Made by a program: the position numbers and the translations under genes. The notes beneath the pieces are model-generated. The model was not told the DNA's origin. It ran no database searches and was given only the letters and a program-made list of their open reading frames with translations. 64,000 nt of DNA. Source: Clostridiales bacterium (GTDB lineage Bacteria; Bacillota; Clostridia; Christensenellales; Borkfalkiaceae). Location of the stretch: the NCBI GenBank assembly GCA_015055525.1, contig SVHZ01000003.1:1-64000 (forward strand), in the 5' to 3' direction. Every line of letters begins with the position of its first letter. The first letter of the stretch is position 1. Positions 37,988 through 47,355 of the stretch are shown here, piece by piece.

Positions 37988-38797
37988 ATGAACAAGTATT
38001 TTAATGAGCAATCTAACATATTAATCACGGGCGCTTCTTCTGGGATAGGCAAAAATTTGGCTACCCTACTTATTAAAAAATACGGCGCTAAAGTTTTAGG
38101 CGTTGCCCGTAACCAAGAAAAACTTCAAGCAGTAAAAGAAGAACTTGGCGATAATTTTAACTATATAATAGCCGACGTTGGCATTGAAACGGAGTGGCAA
38201 AAAATTAAAAATTATATAGAAGAAAACAAAATTTCTATAAACGGCGTTATAAATTCCGCGGGCGTACTCCCTAAGTTTTCAAGTTTTAACGGCGAGTATT
38301 TCGACTTAAATAAAAAAGTTATCGACGTTAACTTTTTATCGGTTGTTTACTCTGCAAAGTATATGCTACCCGTTATTGAAAATCAACCCAGCCCTATTAT
38401 GATAAATATATCAAGTTCCGCAAGTCTATGCCCGTTTGCAGGAATTTCACTCTACTCGGCAACAAAATCTGCAGTAACAAGATTTTCAGAGTGCTTATCC
38501 TTTGAAAATAAAAAGGTTAGTATCGTTACCGTTATGCCGGGATTTACCAAAACTGAAGTTATGCGCAATCAAGCACTTGATAAAAAGGAAAAGGGTTTAA
38601 TCGATAAAATTTCCGCAAACCCTATAAAAGTTGCCAAAAAAATTATAAGAAAGGCAAGTAAAGGTAAAAAACGAATAATTACGGGGTTTGACGCCTATCT
38701 TATGAATTTTATGTATAAGTTCTTTCCGCGTACTGCTCCCCGCCTTATAGGTTGGTTTTTAAGAAAAACTAAAATGAAAGTATTTGAAAAAATTTAA
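37988..38797 (+). CDS. short-chain dehydrogenase/reductase
   Basis: ITGASSGIGKNLA, NSAG, YSATKSAV. Confidence 0.9.
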   Translation: MNKYFNEQSNILITGASSGIGKNLATLLIKKYGAKVLGVARNQEKLQAVKEELGDNFNYIIADVGIETEWQKIKNYIEENKISINGVINSAGVLPKFSSFNGEYFDLNKKVIDVNFLSVVYSAKYMLPVIENQPSPIMINISSSASLCPFAGISLYSATKSAVTRFSECLSFENKKVSIVTVMPGFTKTEVMRNQALDKKEKGLIDKISANPIKVAKKIIRKASKGKKRIITGFDAYLMNFMYKFFPRTAPRLIGWFLRKTKMKVFEKI

Positions 38798-38798
38798 C

Positions 38799-38830
38799 AA
38801 AAAAACGAGTTCAGTTTGAACTCGTTTTTT
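38799..38830. terminator. bidirectional intrinsic terminator
   Basis: AAAAAACGAGTTCAGTTTGAACTCGTTTTTT between convergent genes. Confidence 0.85.
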
Positions 38831-38834
38831 ATTG

Positions 38835-40052
38835 TTATTTCTTAAGAGTTTGCAAGTAGTCACCAATTTCGTACATTGCATTTTTAAGAGTTTGATGCTC
38901 TGGGAGCATAACTACTCTGAAGTGGTCGGGCTTGGTGTAACCAAAGCCAGAGCCTGCAACTACTAAAATCTTCTTTGCTTCAAGCAAGCCTCTAACGAAC
39001 GCTTTATCATCAGTTACGTTAAATCTTTCGGTGTCAATTTTCGGGAAGATATAGAACGCACCGTCGTTAGGAACTACCGATAAACCGTCAATTTCATTAA
39101 TCGCTTCGATGCACGCTTTTCTTTGAAGATAAAGTCTACCAGTTTCACCAATCATTTCGTTAGTGTAATCAGTATCTTTAAGCGCGGTGGGGATAATAAG
39201 TTGCATAAGAGCGTTTGAGCAAAGTCTAACAGACGCTAAAACTACGAGAGCCTTGTTAAGTTCTTCCATTTTAGCACTCTTACCGCTTAAGCAAATCCAA
39301 CCGCATCTTAAACCGCATAAACAATGTGATTTTGATAAACCGTTTAAGGTTACAATGTCAAGATCCGGCGCAAGTTTTGCAAAAGAATTGTGAACTTTAC
39401 CATCGAAAACAAGTCTATCGTAAATTTCATCAGAGAAAACGATAATGTTGTTTTGGCGAGCAATTTCAGCAATTTCAAGTAAAACGCTATCGGGATATAA
39501 AACGCCCGTTGGGTTGTTTGGGTTAATAACAACGATTGCTTTAGTTCTCTTTGAAATCTTGCTCTTGATATCTTCGATATCAGGGCTCCAATTTAATTCT
39601 TCAACGCAATTATAAAATACAGGTTTACCGCCTGCCGCTATAACTGAGTTTGACCAGAGTGAATAGTAAGGGCTTGGCATTAAAACTTCGTCGCCGTCGC
39701 TAACGAGCGCTTGGGTTAACATGCTTGCCGCTTCACTAACGCCGTTAGTAATAAACACGTCGTCAGGTGTAAGACCGGGAACGCCTTTAGAAGTTTCGTA
39801 TTCAACGATTGCTTGTTTAGCGATAGGCATACCTCTTAAATCACAGTAACCTAAACCCTTTTCAACGTTGTTGATAATTTGATTTTTAATAGATTCGGGC
39901 ATTTTGAAACCGAAAGTTGCAGGGTTACCCGTGTTGAGTTTTAACACCTTTTGACCTTCCGCTTCCATTTCTAAAGCTCTAAAGAAAATAGGACCACGAA
40001 TATCAGAGTGGATATTTTCAAGTCTATCAGCCATATAATTAAACTTTTTCAT
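38835..40052 (-). CDS. class I/II PLP-dependent aminotransferase
   Basis: LNTGNPATFGF, VINPNNPTGVLYP, FSDEIYDRLVF, LNGLSKSHCLCGLRCGW. Confidence 0.92.
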   Translation of the reverse strand: MKKFNYMADRLENIHSDIRGPIFFRALEMEAEGQKVLKLNTGNPATFGFKMPESIKNQIINNVEKGLGYCDLRGMPIAKQAIVEYETSKGVPGLTPDDVFITNGVSEAASMLTQALVSDGDEVLMPSPYYSLWSNSVIAAGGKPVFYNCVEELNWSPDIEDIKSKISKRTKAIVVINPNNPTGVLYPDSVLLEIAEIARQNNIIVFSDEIYDRLVFDGKVHNSFAKLAPDLDIVTLNGLSKSHCLCGLRCGWICLSGKSAKMEELNKALVVLASVRLCSNALMQLIIPTALKDTDYTNEMIGETGRLYLQRKACIEAINEIDGLSVVPNDGAFYIFPKIDTERFNVTDDKAFVRGLLEAKKILVVAGSGFGYTKPDHFRVVMLPEHQTLKNAMYEIGDYLQTLKK

Positions 40053-40159
40053 AAAAAAACCTACCTAAAAAGTATTTACTTTTTTAGTTTACAATTCCGC
40101 ACGCGTTTTGTCAATAAAAAACTAAGATTTTTAATAAAAATAAAAGTATATTATTTTTT

Positions 40160-40265
40160 TCGTAGAGGGGCAAGGGGCGTTTTCCGGACGTGCCCCTTAC
40201 CCCCTACAACCCCCAACCCTCAAACTCCTCATATCCCCTTGTATTCCCCTTACTCTTTAAGGGGA
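40160..40265. other. C-rich (plus strand) intergenic element with strong hairpin and G-quadruplex-capable minus strand
   Basis: GGGGCAAGGGGC...GCCCCTTACCCC stem plus CCCC/CCCCC/CCCCC/CCC runs in an AT-rich genome. Confidence 0.7.
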
Positions 40266-40279
40266 ATTATTGCAACTTA

Positions 40280-40303
40280 AAAAGCGTGGGTCACCCCACG
40301 CTT
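40280..40303 (-). terminator. hairpin downstream of lipoprotein gene, putative terminator
   Basis: AAAGCGTGGG-TCA-CCCCACGCTTT. Confidence 0.6.
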
Positions 40304-40309
40304 TCGATT

Positions 40310-40795
40310 TTACATTTCAAGTTCAAGTTTTTTCACAGCACTTGCTAATTCTTTTTTTAACGTTTCATTGTTTGATGAAAAACTTGTAAAACTACCGCTC
40401 ACGTTATATACAAATTCATAATAATCCGTATAAGCACTCATAACGTCTTTAATTTGATCTCCTAAATCACTATCCTTTACCGTTTTATAAAGATCCTTTA
40501 ATTTTTCATCATTTGCTTTAATAAATTCATATGCTTCATATTCATTAGTAATCGCAGTTAAAAGAGCTGCGTCAACGCTACTATATTTATCTTTATAAAC
40601 ATACGCATGCCAACAAGTATAAATTTCGCCAGCAAGAGTCTCTAAAGCGCTTTTTGACTCAACAACAGCATCATAAAACGATTGAATCTCTTCGGTATTA
40701 CCCTTATTTGAATCGCACGCTGAAAACACAAGCACTGAAAAAATCATTAAAGTGCTTACAGCAAAAACACTTACTCTTTTTAAAACAGATTTCAT
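40310..40795 (-). CDS. hypothetical lipoprotein
   Basis: Signal peptide with lipobox-like VLVFSAC-DSNKG followed by helical domain; good SD (AGGAGG-like) upstream. Confidence 0.75.
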   Translation of the reverse strand: MKSVLKRVSVFAVSTLMIFSVLVFSACDSNKGNTEEIQSFYDAVVESKSALETLAGEIYTCWHAYVYKDKYSSVDAALLTAITNEYEAYEFIKANDEKLKDLYKTVKDSDLGDQIKDVMSAYTDYYEFVYNVSGSFTSFSSNNETLKKELASAVKKLELEM

Positions 40796-40827
40796 AAAGA
40801 AACCCTCCTTTGTAATTAATAAAGCAA

Positions 40828-40884
40828 TTATATCACACCGTTTGGTGTAATGTCAACAAAAATACACCGCTTGGTGTAAAATAA
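40828..40884. promoter_or_regulatory. divergent promoter region with two palindromic operators
   Basis: ACACC-GTTT-GGTGT (40835-40848) and TACACC-GCTT-GGTGTA (40863-40878); minus strand TTGACA-N18-TATAAT spans operator 1. Confidence 0.8.
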
Positions 40885-40888
40885 TCGT

Positions 40889-41101
40889 ATGGATAATAAG
40901 ATCATGAAGGCATTTGCCGAAAATTTAAAAGCGCTAATAGGTGAAACTTCAATTTCAGAATTTGCAAGAAAAGTTGATATTCCCCAACAAACAATATCGA
41001 GATATTTACTTTGTCAAAGAGAAATAACGCTATCAAACTTATGCAAAATTGCCGATTATTTTGATGAAGATATTGATTTTTTAATAGGTAGAAAAGATTA
41101 A
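40889..41101 (+). CDS. small XRE-family HTH transcriptional regulator
   Basis: 70 aa: ISEFARKVDIPQQTISRYLLCQREITLSNLCKIADYFDEDIDFLIGRKD. Confidence 0.88.
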   Translation: MDNKIMKAFAENLKALIGETSISEFARKVDIPQQTISRYLLCQREITLSNLCKIADYFDEDIDFLIGRKD

Positions 41102-41128
41102 AAAAGCACGCTGTTAGCGTGCTTTTAT
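41100..41128 (+). terminator. intrinsic terminator
   Basis: AAAAAAGCACGCTGTTAGCGTGCTTTTA. Confidence 0.8.
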
Positions 41129-41142
41129 TATTTATAAAATTC

Positions 41143-41199
41143 ATCAACAACTTTTTGACAGAGTCAAAAAATATATCTTTGCATAGCAAAATATAACCG
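41143..41199 (-). repeat. short-hairpin tandem repeat array, copy A (2 units)
   Basis: Minus strand GTTATATTTTGCTATGCAAAGATATATTTTTTGACTCTGTCAAAAAGTTGTTGATG. Confidence 0.75.
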
Positions 41200-41202
41200 C
41201 AT

Positions 41203-41232
41203 AAAAAAACAAGGCATTAAGCCTTGTTTTTA
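41203..41232 (-). terminator. intrinsic terminator of clpX
   Basis: AAAAACAAGGC-ATTAA-GCCTTGTTTTT. Confidence 0.75.
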
Positions 41233-42453
41233 TGCTATTTCGGGTTTTTTGTTACCCTTTACAACTTCTTCATCGATTATTACTTTTTTAGCGTTTTCGG
41301 TGGGGATATCGTACATGCAGTCAAGCATTATATTTTCAAATATAGTGCGCAAGCCCCTTGCGCCAGTCTTTAACGATATTGCCTTTTTAGCAATCTCGTA
41401 AACTGCGCCGTCAGTTACTTCAAGTTCGCAATCGTCCATACCGATAAGTTTTTTATACTGCTTAACGAGTGCGTTTTTAGGCTCGGTCATAATCTTAACA
41501 AGAGCCGTTTCGTTAAGCGGATCTAAGCATACCGTAATTGGAACTCTTCCAACAAATTCAGGTATTAAACCGTATTTAGTTAAATCGCCCGGTTGAACGT
41601 CACTTAAAACCGCAGTCGTGTCGTTTTTATTTCCGTTAACTTCTCCGCCAAAACCTAAACTTGACGTGTCTTTACGCTTTTTAATAATCTTATCAAGCCC
41701 AACGAACGCACCACCGCAAATGAATAAAATATTCGTAGTGTCAATATGGATAAGTTCTTGTTGCGGGTGCTTTCTTCCGCCTTGCGGTGGAACGGCTGCA
41801 ACGGTTGACTCGATAATTTTAAGGAGCGCTTGTTGAACGCCTTCGCCAGAAACGTCACGCGTGATGGACATATTTTCAGATTTTCTTGCAATCTTGTCAA
41901 TCTCGTCAATATAAACTATTCCGCGTTCCGCCCTTTCAATATCGTAATCGGCGTTTTTGATAAGTTTTAATAAAATATTTTCAACGTCTTCACCAACGTA
42001 ACCAGCCTCTGTCAAAGTCGTAGCGTCGGCTACTGCAAAGGGAACGTTCAAAATTTTAGCAAGCGTTCTTGCAAGCAAGGTTTTACCCGAACCCGTAGGG
42101 CCTAAAAGCAAGATATTGCTCTTTTCAATTTCAGTATCGTCGTCGCACTTACCAGCAGTTTGAGAGTTGATTCTCTTATAATGATTGTAAACCGCAACGG
42201 ATAAAACTTTTTTGGCTTTATCTTGACCGATAATGTAATTATCAAGTTCTTCTTTTATCTCTTTCGGGGTTTTTAAGGGAACTGTTTCCATTTCAGGAGA
42301 AATTGACTCTTCTTCTAAAATAGAATTGCAAATTTCCAAGCACTCGTCGCAAATATATAAACCGTTAGGGCCTGCAACTAACTTGTTTGCAAGTTCCTTT
42401 GGCTTACCGCAAAAAGCGCAATAAAGCCCGTTATTTATCGTTTCATCTGCCAT
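41230..42453 (-). CDS. clpX: ATP-dependent Clp protease ATP-binding subunit ClpX
   Basis: [31 protein letters not shown] Zn finger, [20 protein letters not shown] 42453 preceded by AAGGAGG; upstream ORF extension runs into repeat array B. Confidence 0.97.
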   Translation of the reverse strand: MADETINNGLYCAFCGKPKELANKLVAGPNGLYICDECLEICNSILEEESISPEMETVPLKTPKEIKEELDNYIIGQDKAKKVLSVAVYNHYKRINSQTAGKCDDDTEIEKSNILLLGPTGSGKTLLARTLAKILNVPFAVADATTLTEAGYVGEDVENILLKLIKNADYDIERAERGIVYIDEIDKIARKSENMSITRDVSGEGVQQALLKIIESTVAAVPPQGGRKHPQQELIHIDTTNILFICGGAFVGLDKIIKKRKDTSSLGFGGEVNGNKNDTTAVLSDVQPGDLTKYGLIPEFVGRVPITVCLDPLNETALVKIMTEPKNALVKQYKKLIGMDDCELEVTDGAVYEIAKKAISLKTGARGLRTIFENIMLDCMYDIPTENAKKVIIDEEVVKGNKKPEIA

Positions 42454-42471
42454 AGTCAACCTCCTTTTAAT

Positions 42472-42580
42472 AGTGATATTTTTTGACTGCGTCAAAAAGT
42501 GATATTCGCCTTTCGGCAAGATATATTTTACGCTTTGCGTAAAGTTATATTTTTTGTTTTCAACAAAAAGTTGTGGATAA
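42472..42580 (+). repeat. short-hairpin tandem repeat array, copy B (4 units)
   Basis: AGTGATATTTTTTGACTGCGTCAAAA / AGTGATATTCGCCTTTCGGCAA / GATATATTTTACGCTTTGCGTAAA / GTTATATTTTTTGTTTTCAACAAAAAGTTGTGGAT. Confidence 0.8.
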
Positions 42581-42757
42581 AATCTATATATAATTTGTTT
42601 AGCTTAACTCAAAGCCTAGTTAAACACGTATTTTAAGACGTTAGAAGCGAGTTAGACGAGGCACAAGATTTTTTAACGCTGAGATAGACCTTGTCGGTCA
42701 TCGAAGTGTTAAAAAGTCGCAGTAACAAAGTATAACGACGCTTATAACGGATTAAAA

Positions 42758-43339
42758 TTAGCGATTGTAATAGATTTTATCAATTAACCCGTACTCAAGC
42801 GCATCTTCAGCGGATAAGTAGTTATCACGATCAGTGTCCTTTTCCACTTGCTTGATAGACTTACCTGTGTTTTCAGATAAAATCTTGTTGAGTTTATCTT
42901 TAATCTTTAAGATATGGTCGGCTTGAATTTTAATATCGCTCGCTTGACCTTGAGCGCCACCTAAAGGTTGATGAATCATAATTTCGCTGTTGGGAAGAGC
43001 AAATCTCTTTCCCTTTTTACCGCTTGAAAGAAGGAAAGCGCCCATCGATGCAGCCATACCGATACAAATAGTAGAAACGTCACACTTAATATAATTCATA
43101 GTATCATAAATTGCAAGACCTGCGGTAACCGAACCACCCGGGCTATTGATATATAAACAAATATCTTTATCGGGATCTTTTGCCTCAAGGTAGATAAGTT
43201 CTGCAACTATAGTGTTTGCAGTTGCATCGTCAATCTCCCCTGAAAGCATTATAATTCTATCTTCAAGTAATCTTGAATAAATATCGTAGGAACGTTCACC
43301 TTTGTTGGTTTGTTCCACAACCATAGGTATTAAAGCCAT
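42758..43339 (-). CDS. clpP: ATP-dependent Clp protease proteolytic subunit
   Basis: [40 protein letters not shown]. Confidence 0.98.
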   Translation of the reverse strand: MALIPMVVEQTNKGERSYDIYSRLLEDRIIMLSGEIDDATANTIVAELIYLEAKDPDKDICLYINSPGGSVTAGLAIYDTMNYIKCDVSTICIGMAASMGAFLLSSGKKGKRFALPNSEIMIHQPLGGAQGQASDIKIQADHILKIKDKLNKILSENTGKSIKQVEKDTDRDNYLSAEDALEYGLIDKIYYNR

Positions 43340-43370
43340 AATACTCCTTATAGACTAAACTAAATTCTAA

Positions 43371-44657
43371 TTAGTCGATTTTGTTGTTTGCAGTAAGGAA
43401 GGCAAACATTTTTTCAATGAGAGCGTTGTTTTCAAAATAAGAAAGTTGACGGTCGTTCATTGACTTTTTGTATTCTTCAAAGTCCTTACCCATATTCTTT
43501 GCTTGTTCTTTGATTTTTTCGTCAATTTCCGCTTGATCTACGGTAATGTTTTCAGTCTTGATAATCTTTTCAACAACAAGTTGAAGTTTAACTTGCTTTT
43601 GAGCGTTATCTCTGAAAGAATTTCTATAATCTTCCATAGATTGATTGCTATATTTTAAGAAATCTTCAAGTCTTAAACCTTGATACATCATTCTATATTC
43701 CATATCTTGAACGATAGCGTCAATTTGCCTTTCAACCATAGCGTCTGGAATTTCAACGGTAGAAGTTTCAGCAATCTTTTCAATGATTTTATCTTCGGTT
43801 TCTGCTTTTGCTCTCTTGTCGTTTGCTTCTTTAAGTTTAGCCTTAGTTGACTTTTTGAAAGCGTCAAGAGATTCTTCGCCAGTTGCTTCCTTGATAAATT
43901 CATCAGTAACTTCGGGAAGTTCTTTTACCTTAATTTCGTGAAGTTTAACGGTAAAGACAGCGTCTTTACCTTTTAATTCTTCAGCGCCGTAGTTATCGGG
44001 GAACTTAACGTTAATATCCTTTTCATCGCCGATGTTCATACCAACAACGCCGTCTTCAAATCCAGGAATAAACGCGCCTGAACCAAGTTCTAAAGTTTGA
44101 CCTTCTGCAGTACCGCCGTTAAATGCTACGCCGTCAATAGTACCCTTGTAGTCGATAACTGTGATATCGCCGTTTTGGCAAGGTCTACCTTCAACGTTAA
44201 CTTCTCTTGCATTTCTCTTAACTAAACGGTCGATTTCAGCGTCAACGTCCTTTTTAGTTACATTATACTCAACTTTATCAATAGTTATACCTTTATATTC
44301 GCCAAGAGTAACTTCGGGCTTAACTGGAACGATTGCAACCATAGTAATACCCTTTTCGTCAATCTTTTCAATATCAATGTCAGGTCTGTCGATAGGTTCG
44401 ATAGAAGTTTCTTTATCTAAAATTTCAAAGTAGTATTCTGAGAAAGAAACGTTGATTGCCTCTTCAAAGAATACGCCTTTACCATACATTTGTTCAATTA
44501 CGTTCTTAGGAACTTTTCCTTTTCTAAAACCAGGAACGCTATATTTACCCTTAGTTTTATCATACGCTTTCTTTTGAGCGTTTTCCCATTCTTGAGCGTT
44601 GAGAGTGATGTTGATTTTTACCGTGCTTTTTTCAGCAGGTTTAACAGTATATTTCAT
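43371..44657 (-). CDS. tig: trigger factor
   Basis: KYSVPGFRKGKVPKNVIEQMYG, PPIase domain, upstream of clpP. Confidence 0.96.
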   Translation of the reverse strand: MKYTVKPAEKSTVKINITLNAQEWENAQKKAYDKTKGKYSVPGFRKGKVPKNVIEQMYGKGVFFEEAINVSFSEYYFEILDKETSIEPIDRPDIDIEKIDEKGITMVAIVPVKPEVTLGEYKGITIDKVEYNVTKKDVDAEIDRLVKRNAREVNVEGRPCQNGDITVIDYKGTIDGVAFNGGTAEGQTLELGSGAFIPGFEDGVVGMNIGDEKDINVKFPDNYGAEELKGKDAVFTVKLHEIKVKELPEVTDEFIKEATGEESLDAFKKSTKAKLKEANDKRAKAETEDKIIEKIAETSTVEIPDAMVERQIDAIVQDMEYRMMYQGLRLEDFLKYSNQSMEDYRNSFRDNAQKQVKLQLVVEKIIKTENITVDQAEIDEKIKEQAKNMGKDFEEYKKSMNDRQLSYFENNALIEKMFAFLTANNKID

Positions 44658-44801
44658 TATATTTCTCCTAAAAGTTTTTAATTACTTTATTTATTTTATC
44701 AAAGATAACGATTATTGTAAAGTTTTTTATGGCACGATTTTGAATTTTTAATTTACAATTAACGCTTAAAGTTATATAATATAACCGAAAAAGGAAGAAT
44801 T

Positions 44802-46490
44802 ATGCCACAAGATTTAATAACTCTTAAAAAAATCGCCCTATCACTTAACGAAAAAATAGCGGGCGCAAAAGTAAATAAAATTACCGAGCCGAGTTTGTCT
44901 GAGATAGATATTGCAATCTATAAACAAGGCGTTTCAAGGCTAATAATGAACTTATCGGCTAATTTTTGCAGGGTTTCACTTTCGTATAAGGAAAAGCCTA
45001 ATCCCGAGGTATGCCCTAATTTTTGCATGCTACTTCGAAAACACTTGACGGGTGCGGAAATTGAAAAGGTTGAGATTGCTAACGACGATAGAATTATTGC
45101 CGTTACCTTTATAAATTACAATGATTTCAAAGACGCCGTTAGATACACTTTGTTTTCAGAAATTATGGGAAAACACAGCAACCTATTTTTAGTTAAAGAC
45201 GGATTAATTTTAGGCTCGCTTAAATCCACCCCGCAAGACCTTGACTCAAAGCGTGTAACCCTAGTAGGCGCGCAGTACAAATTTCCCGATAATACGGGCA
45301 AAATTTCAATTTTTAGCCCAGATGCAAAAGGCGTATTTTTAGCGTCAAACGGCGAGAGTTTAGATAAATATATTCTCAATAATTTTTATGATTTTTCGCC
45401 TAAAACGGCAGGCGAGATTGCATATAGAATTTCTAATAGTTTATCCGTTTACGACGGGGAAAAAGCATATAAAATAGCGCTTGATTTTTCAAACTTAAAC
45501 GCATCGCCCGTAACGATTAACGACGGTAAGATGAAAGACTTTTTCTTTACCGATTATATATCTATTTTAGGCGAAAGAAACAAGTTTGACTCTATAATTT
45601 CGGCTATGGAAAGCGTTTACGGAAGCGCGGAAGAAAACTCCGATATAAAAACTAAAAGAAACAACCTTTTAACCTATATAAATTCACAAGAGAAAAAATT
45701 TACTAAAAGAATAGCCGTTTTAACCGAAACTATAATTTCGGCTAATACTTTAGAAAAATATAAACTTTACGGCGAACTTATAACTTCGCAAATGTACCTT
45801 ATAAAAAAGGGGCAAGAAAAAGTTGCCCTTACAAATTATACGGATAACGGCGCTGAAACGGTTGAAGTTTCGCTTGATAGCACCCTTTCCCCGCAACAAA
45901 ACGCTCAAAAATATTTCAAAATTTACAAGAAAAAGCAAAACGCTATAAAGCAATCTGAAATCCAACTTGAAGACGCTAGGCGTGAACTTGAATATATAAA
46001 GTCTATTAGATTTTCAATTGAAAACGCAATAACTTTACAAGATTTTGATGAAATTAAGCAAGAACTTATTTATTTGGGGCTTATAAAAACTCAATCTAGT
46101 AAAAACAAAAATAAAAAGAGTTTACCGCTTGGATTTATTAAATACGAGATAAACGGCGTTTCCGTTTTAGTTGGCAAAAACAACGTGCAAAACGATAGAC
46201 TGCTTAGTATTTCAGATAGAAACGATTTGTGGTTTCACGTTAAAAACTATCACTCGTGCCACACTATATTAAAATCTAGCGACGATATCAATAACGATAT
46301 TATTAAAACGGTAGCCGAGATTTGCGCCTTTTACTCCGAAGCATCGCAGGGCGTTAAAGTTGAAGTTGACTATACGCTTAGAAAGTTCGTTAAAAAGCAA
46401 GGCGGTAAAAATTTGGGCGCAGTTTATTATACCGACCAAAAATCTTTACTCGTAAATCCAAACAAACACCAAGAATTTATTATCAAGTAA
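44802..46490 (+). CDS. rqcH: NFACT/Rqc2-like RNA-binding protein (RqcH / FbpA family)
   Basis: LRKHLTGAEIEKVE..., coiled coil, NDRLLSISDRNDLWFHVKNYHSCHTIL, AAFYSEAS-like AEICAFYSEASQG, VDYT..FVKK. Confidence 0.92.
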   Translation: MPQDLITLKKIALSLNEKIAGAKVNKITEPSLSEIDIAIYKQGVSRLIMNLSANFCRVSLSYKEKPNPEVCPNFCMLLRKHLTGAEIEKVEIANDDRIIAVTFINYNDFKDAVRYTLFSEIMGKHSNLFLVKDGLILGSLKSTPQDLDSKRVTLVGAQYKFPDNTGKISIFSPDAKGVFLASNGESLDKYILNNFYDFSPKTAGEIAYRISNSLSVYDGEKAYKIALDFSNLNASPVTINDGKMKDFFFTDYISILGERNKFDSIISAMESVYGSAEENSDIKTKRNNLLTYINSQEKKFTKRIAVLTETIISANTLEKYKLYGELITSQMYLIKKGQEKVALTNYTDNGAETVEVSLDSTLSPQQNAQKYFKIYKKKQNAIKQSEIQLEDARRELEYIKSIRFSIENAITLQDFDEIKQELIYLGLIKTQSSKNKNKKSLPLGFIKYEINGVSVLVGKNNVQNDRLLSISDRNDLWFHVKNYHSCHTILKSSDDINNDIIKTVAEICAFYSEASQGVKVEVDYTLRKFVKKQGGKNLGAVYYTDQKSLLVNPNKHQEFIIK

Positions 46491-46500
46491 TAAAATGATT

Positions 46501-46534
46501 AAACGCTCGCAAGCCTTATGCTTGCGAGCGTTTT
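46501..46534. terminator. bidirectional intrinsic terminator
   Basis: AAACGCTCGCAAGC-CTTAT-GCTTGCGAGCGTTTT between convergent genes. Confidence 0.85.
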
Positions 46535-47355
46535 CAAAAGTCGTTATTATCTAAAGTTATAGTTTCCCCGTTTATAGAATATAAAGGGCTATCTTTTTCA
46601 AAATTAAACGTCAACGAATAAGCCGTTAAGCGCTGGCGCTTTGCTTTGAAAAGTTTATTTATCTCGTTACTACCATACTTTCCGTCACCTATAACGAAAT
46701 GCCCGATATGAGCAAAGTGAGCCCTTATTTGATGAGTTTTGCCCGTTATGAGTTCAACCCTTATAACGGTTGAGTTTTTCCTTTTTTCAACAACTTCGTA
46801 CTTGGTTACTATTTTAACGCTCCCTTCCACCTTTTTATCGTAAATTTTCACAAGAGAGTTTTCCGAGTTTTTCACAAGGTAAGAACTCAATGTATCGCTA
46901 TCTTTTTCAAGCGCTCCGTAAACTTCGGCTAAATAAAACTTTTGAATAGTCCTCTTTTTGAAGGCGCTAAGCATTTCTTCAAGGCTTTTTTCTATTCCAA
47001 AAACTAATAAACCCGCCGTGTTCCTATCAAGCCTGTGGCAAAGTTTATAGCCTTGATAAGTTTTATTAACTTCTACTTCAAAGTCTTCACTCGTTATCGT
47101 TCTCGGCTTGAAAAAAACTAAAATTCCGCATTTATTAAAAAGTGGCGTGATTTCATTTTTAACCCCGTCAAAATAAACGCAAATTTCTTGACCTTTTTGC
47201 ACGGTTAAATCTTTTGAAACCCTTTTACCGTCAACCTTTATATCTTTTGCGCGGAATAATTTTTGCATGGTAGAATACGGCATTGACGCGCCGTACTTAT
47301 CACTTAAAAACTTGCTTAGTTTTATTGAATTTTCTTCTACCTTGAAAACCTTCAT
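46534..47355 (-). CDS. RluA-family pseudouridine synthase
   Basis: CHRLDRNTAGLLVFG, ELITGKTHQIRAHFAHIGHFVIGDGKYG. Confidence 0.92.
   Translation of the reverse strand: MKVFKVEENSIKLSKFLSDKYGASMPYSTMQKLFRAKDIKVDGKRVSKDLTVQKGQEICVYFDGVKNEITPLFNKCGILVFFKPRTITSEDFEVEVNKTYQGYKLCHRLDRNTAGLLVFGIEKSLEEMLSAFKKRTIQKFYLAEVYGALEKDSDTLSSYLVKNSENSLVKIYDKKVEGSVKIVTKYEVVEKRKNSTVIRVELITGKTHQIRAHFAHIGHFVIGDGKYGSNEINKLFKAKRQRLTAYSLTFNFEKDSPLYSINGETITLDNNDF

Noticed and set aside
40008-40280. 90-aa plus-strand ORF ending PLPPTTPNPQTPHIPLYSPYSLRGIIAT
   Set aside because: Pro/Thr-rich translation is a by-product of the C-rich island; no RBS or family resemblance.
42454-42519. N-terminal extension of ClpX ([22 protein letters not shown])
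   Set aside because: Encoded by the hairpin repeat array; the real start [12 protein letters not shown] has a perfect AAGGAGG SD.
42472-42580. Possible mini CRISPR array
   Set aside because: Periodic linkers are only ~8 nt and intervening sequences are themselves palindromic hairpins of varying size; no cas genes in window.
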